Of a DNA stretch of 64,000 nucleotides, positions 63,201-64,000 are shown one piece after another. The translations under genes and the position numbers were made by a program. Numbering within the stretch: the first letter of the stretch is position 1; each line of letters opens with the position of its first letter. The stretch covers positions 1,568,001-1,632,000 of the forward strand of contig NZ_CP018822.1 of assembly GCF_002000985.1 (NCBI RefSeq). Direction: 5' to 3'. This stretch comes from Streptococcus gallolyticus subsp. gallolyticus DSM 16831. Its GTDB lineage: Bacteria; Bacillota; Bacilli; Lactobacillales; Streptococcaceae. The notes beneath the pieces were generated by a model that was not told the DNA's origin, did not search any database, and was given only the letters and a program-made list of their open reading frames with translations.

Positions 63201-64000
63201 ATTTTTTCTAATTCCTTTTCTTCGACTGTAGTTAGCGTTCGTTTCAGCTCATAGGGACTACCATCAGCTTCTAGATAGGCGAGTAATTCCTCGCCATCAA
63301 AGACTGGTGTCATTTCCATCTCAGTGTCAAAATCACCTCGTCTAAAACTTGGGACTTTTGAACGTTCATTTCGAATTTGATCAAAATATGTCAGTATCTC
63401 AAATTTACGTCGTAAAGATAACTCTTCATAGGCAGGTAGATGACTAGTTTTCCCTGTTTGAACATCCAGTTGAGACAAATCTACATCCAAACTAGCAATA
63501 ACTAAAAAGCCCTCTTCTCTAAAAGATATTGCTTGATTACTACTAGCTTTGTGCTCATCAACAGTTTCTTCATTTTCTAGAGCAGTTTCATCAACTCCTG
63601 TTTCAAGCTCAGGCTCATAAGTCAAGAGAAACTGTTCAATATCTCGGCTGATCCGATCCGCTAAATTATTAGCCACACGATAAACATTGACCAAATTGGC
63701 TCCCGTACTATTTTGTAAGAGCGAATCTGGCGATATGGTTTGGTAGTGTCCATTGGAATCCAATAATTGAAAACGTGTGGCCAGATTAAACAAGGCCACT
63801 TCAATCACCAATTCTTTTTCAGACGGCGATAGTTTGTCGAGTTTTTGGAGACCAGTTTGGCCGAATACTTGTGTATAGGTCAATAGATCATGAGCAGTAT
63901 CATAAGGACTAGCCTGGACAAAAGCTGAAACATCCATCTCAAAGTGAAGTACCTGAACAGGTCTGATGTTTGCTTGCCTATTGGTTAAAAACTGACGAAG
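57281..64000 (-). CDS. Giant methyltransferase-SNF2 helicase fusion protein of the ICE (5' end beyond window)
   Basis: The frame is open to the window's last base; the in-frame ATG at 63937 has no ribosome site, so the start is probably outside. At least 2239 residues are visible. Domains, numbered from that ATG: an acidic N-terminal region (1-600); an adenine-methyltransferase domain with DPSMGTGNFF (about 650) and SNVPFANLR (about 719, in place of NPPY); an SNF2 helicase with HEVGSGKT (about 1421), DEAHH (about 1579), ATGTPVSN (about 1629) and TEKGGTGLNVQ / QRNGRLIRQGN (about 1879-1910); and a coiled-coil end. Such proteins are a hallmark of Tn5252-like ICEs and are thought to protect or process transferred DNA. 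Confidence 0.9.
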   Translation of the reverse strand, partial: LRQFLTNRQANIRPVQVLHFEMDVSAFVQASPYDTAHDLLTYTQVFGQTGLQKLDKLSPSEKELVIEVALFNLATRFQLLDSNGHYQTISPDSLLQNSTGANLVNVYRVANNLADRISRDIEQFLLTYEPELETGVDETALENEETVDEHKASSNQAISFREEGFLVIASLDVDLSQLDVQTGKTSHLPAYEELSLRRKFEILTYFDQIRNERSKVPSFRRGDFDTEMEMTPVFDGEELLAYLEADGSPYELKRTLTTVEEKELEKIGQVIRIENQEKLTQLGIDLSQFDLDQIGILLNAAGRFHLKNADLALLGGYPNASVTQLALATELLQMGISHDKVEFFFGSQLPLEELRQIAYAFLHEELSREDAEAFEKDKNSQSDLTLRDWKSNLEKPKKKEVVDEAFEENPLVQMVLNHYPLGSLVSYKGQDFEVMSVSDARLNGLIRIELVNDFSDIIEQNPVLYVRTWEEVSQALHQPKAEPQIELEGADQELNLFSFLEEESATEHPIQTVGLLEPSGVEETNNDVVDQPNNQGPVEEVEESIPEIPVTDFYFPEDMTDFYPKTARDKVETNIAAIRLVKNLEVEHRIASPSEQELLAKYVGWGGLANDVFDDYNPKFSKEREELKGLVTDKEYSDMKQSSLTAYYTDPALIRRMWDKLERDGFTGGKILDPSMGTGNFFAAMPKQLREKSELYGVELDTITGAIAKHLHPNSYIEIKGFETVAFNDNSFDLVISNVPFANLRIADNRYDKPYMIHDYFVKKSLDLVHDGGQVAIISSTGTMDKRTENILQDIRETTEFLGGVRLPDSAFKAIAGTNVTTDMLFFQKHLDKGYVTDDLSFSGSIRYEKDSRIWLNPYFDGEYNSQVLGTYEVRNFNGGTLSVKGTSDNLIASVQTALHQVKAPREIDRNEIIINPNVLTKQVIDTSIPAEMRENLGQYSFGYQGSTVYYRDNKGIRVGTKTEEISYYVDEEGNFKAWDTKHSQKHIDRFNALEVTDSTALDVYVTDDAAKRGQFKGYYKKTVFYEAPLSEKEVARIKGMVDIRNAYQEVIAIQRYYDYDKESFNHLLGKLNRTYDSFVKRYGYLNSAVNRNLFDSDDKYSLLASLEDESLDPSGKSVIYTKSLAFEKALVRPEKEVKKVHTALDALNSSLADGRGVDFDYMMSIYQVDSKMTLIEELGDLIMPDPEKYLNGELSYVSRQDFLSGDVVTKLEVVDLFVKQGNQDFNWPHYAGLLEAIKPARITLADIDYRIGSRWIPLSVYGKFAQETFMGKGYELSDQEVATVLEVSPIDGVITYQSKFAYTYSNATDRSLGVPASRYDSGRKIFENLLNSNQPTITKQVVEGDKKKNVTDVEKTTVLRDKETHLQELFQDFVAKYPEVQQMIEDTYNRLYNRTVSKTYDGSHLTIDGLAQNISLRPHQKNAIQRIVEEKRALLAHEVGSGKTLTMLGAGFKLKELGMVHKPLYVVPSSLTAQFGQEIMKFFPTKKVYVTTKKDFAKAKRKQFVSRIITGDYDAIVIGDSQFEKIPMSREKQVTYINDKLEQLREIKLGSDSDYTVKEAERSIKGLEHQLEELQKLERDTFIEFENLGIDFLFVDEAHHFKNIRPITGLGNVAGITNTTSKKNVDMEMKVRQVQAEHGDRNVVFATGTPVSNSISELFTMMNYIQPDVLERYQVSNFDSWVGAFGNIENSMELAPTGDKYQPKKRFKKFVNLPELMRIYKETADIQTSDMLDLPVPEAKIIAVESELTQAQKYYLEELVERSDAIKSGSVDPSRDNMLKITGEARKLAIDMRLIDSAYTLSDNQKILQVVDNVERIYSDGAENKATQMIFSDIGTPKSKEEGFDVYNELKDLLVDRGIPKEQIAFVHDANTDEKKNSLSRKVNSGEVRILMASTEKGGTGLNVQSRMKAVHHLDVPWRPSDIVQRNGRLIRQGNMHQEVDIYHYITKGSFDNYLWQTQENKLKYITQIMTSKDPVRSAEDIDEQTMTASDFKALATGNPYLKLKMELENELTVLENQKRAFNRSKDEYRHTISYCEKHLPIMEIRLSQYDKDIAQSLATKHLDFVMKFDNQAMDNRAEAGDYLRKLITYNRSETKEVKTLACFRGFDLKMTTRGPSEPLPETVSLMIVGDNQYTVALDLKSDVGTIQRISNAIDHIIDDQEKMQELVKDLKDKLRVAKVEVEKVFPKEEDYQLVKAKYDVLAPLVEREAEIDEIDAALAKFSEDTTPQMKQRIALEI

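Noticed and set aside
63937..63939. The ATG at 63937 as the true start of the helicase-methyltransferase
   Set aside because: There is no ribosome site and the frame continues open for 21 codons to the window edge.
57281..64000. A BREX- or DISARM-type defence locus
   Set aside because: Methyltransferase and SNF2 helicase are in one polypeptide flanked by ICE backbone genes; none of the other defence components is present.

Overview
The window is low-GC Firmicute DNA and almost certainly Streptococcus. It carries obg, an RsuA-type pseudouridine synthase, a tandem-receptor GlnP/GlnQ transporter, a 42-residue DUF4044 membrane peptide, Opp-type lipoproteins, strong AGGAGG ribosome sites and extended -10 promoters. 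I cannot fix the species. The chromosomal part looks to me like the bovis/equinus complex, while the right half resembles integrative conjugative elements (ICEs) known from S. suis and S. agalactiae. Both statements are recollection, not a search.

Bases 1-23000 read as chromosome. They hold glnP (cut by the left edge) and glnQ; an ABC-F resistance-type ATPase behind a short-peptide/terminator leader; obg, DUF4044 and rsuA; two tandem paralogous peptide-binding lipoproteins; a MarR-YczE pair; a SulP transporter; an HTH/zinc-ribbon regulator; and a TetR regulator upstream of a lactonase-like metallo-hydrolase. They end in a guanine-deaminase-like gene, five GNAT acetyltransferases, a frameshifted transglutaminase, an AEC carrier and a CPBP protease.

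Bases 23000-64000 are accessory DNA and look like one mosaic ICE. One end is marked by a large serine recombinase (23299-25080), a short SHOCT-like ORF and a cluster of GGGTTGA/GATGTCA repeats. Next come a PTS sucrose operon divergent from a RafR/MsmR regulator and alpha-galactosidase; an Rrf2-controlled four-gene redox/detoxification operon; two tandem GlsB-type membrane proteins; and an acetyltransferase divergent from a TetR/membrane-protein pair. The mobilisation module (relaxase, MobC, accessory protein, putative oriT) lies at 39.6-42.4 kb. The ICE backbone resumes at 53.7 kb with small conserved ICE proteins, a toprim protein, a VirB8/TcpC-like protein and a giant methyltransferase-SNF2 helicase that runs off the right edge.

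A 9.6-kb glycoside locus (44.05-53.59 kb) sits between the mobilisation module and the backbone. It is bounded by a decayed IS4-family element on the left and a solo copy of that element's terminus, in the same orientation, on the right. It encodes an AraC regulator, a GH78 alpha-L-rhamnosidase, a CUT1 ABC importer without its own ATPase, a YesL/DUF624 protein, a ROK kinase and a GH1 6-phospho-beta-glucosidase. Together these suggest import of an unphosphorylated rhamnosyl-glucoside (rutinose-like plant disaccharide), removal of rhamnose, phosphorylation of the remaining glucoside and its cleavage.

The points I find most interesting are this IS-bounded rhamnosyl-glucoside locus, a near-identical promoter shared by the recombinase gene and an ICE backbone operon 32 kb away, and the recombinase-end repeat cluster.
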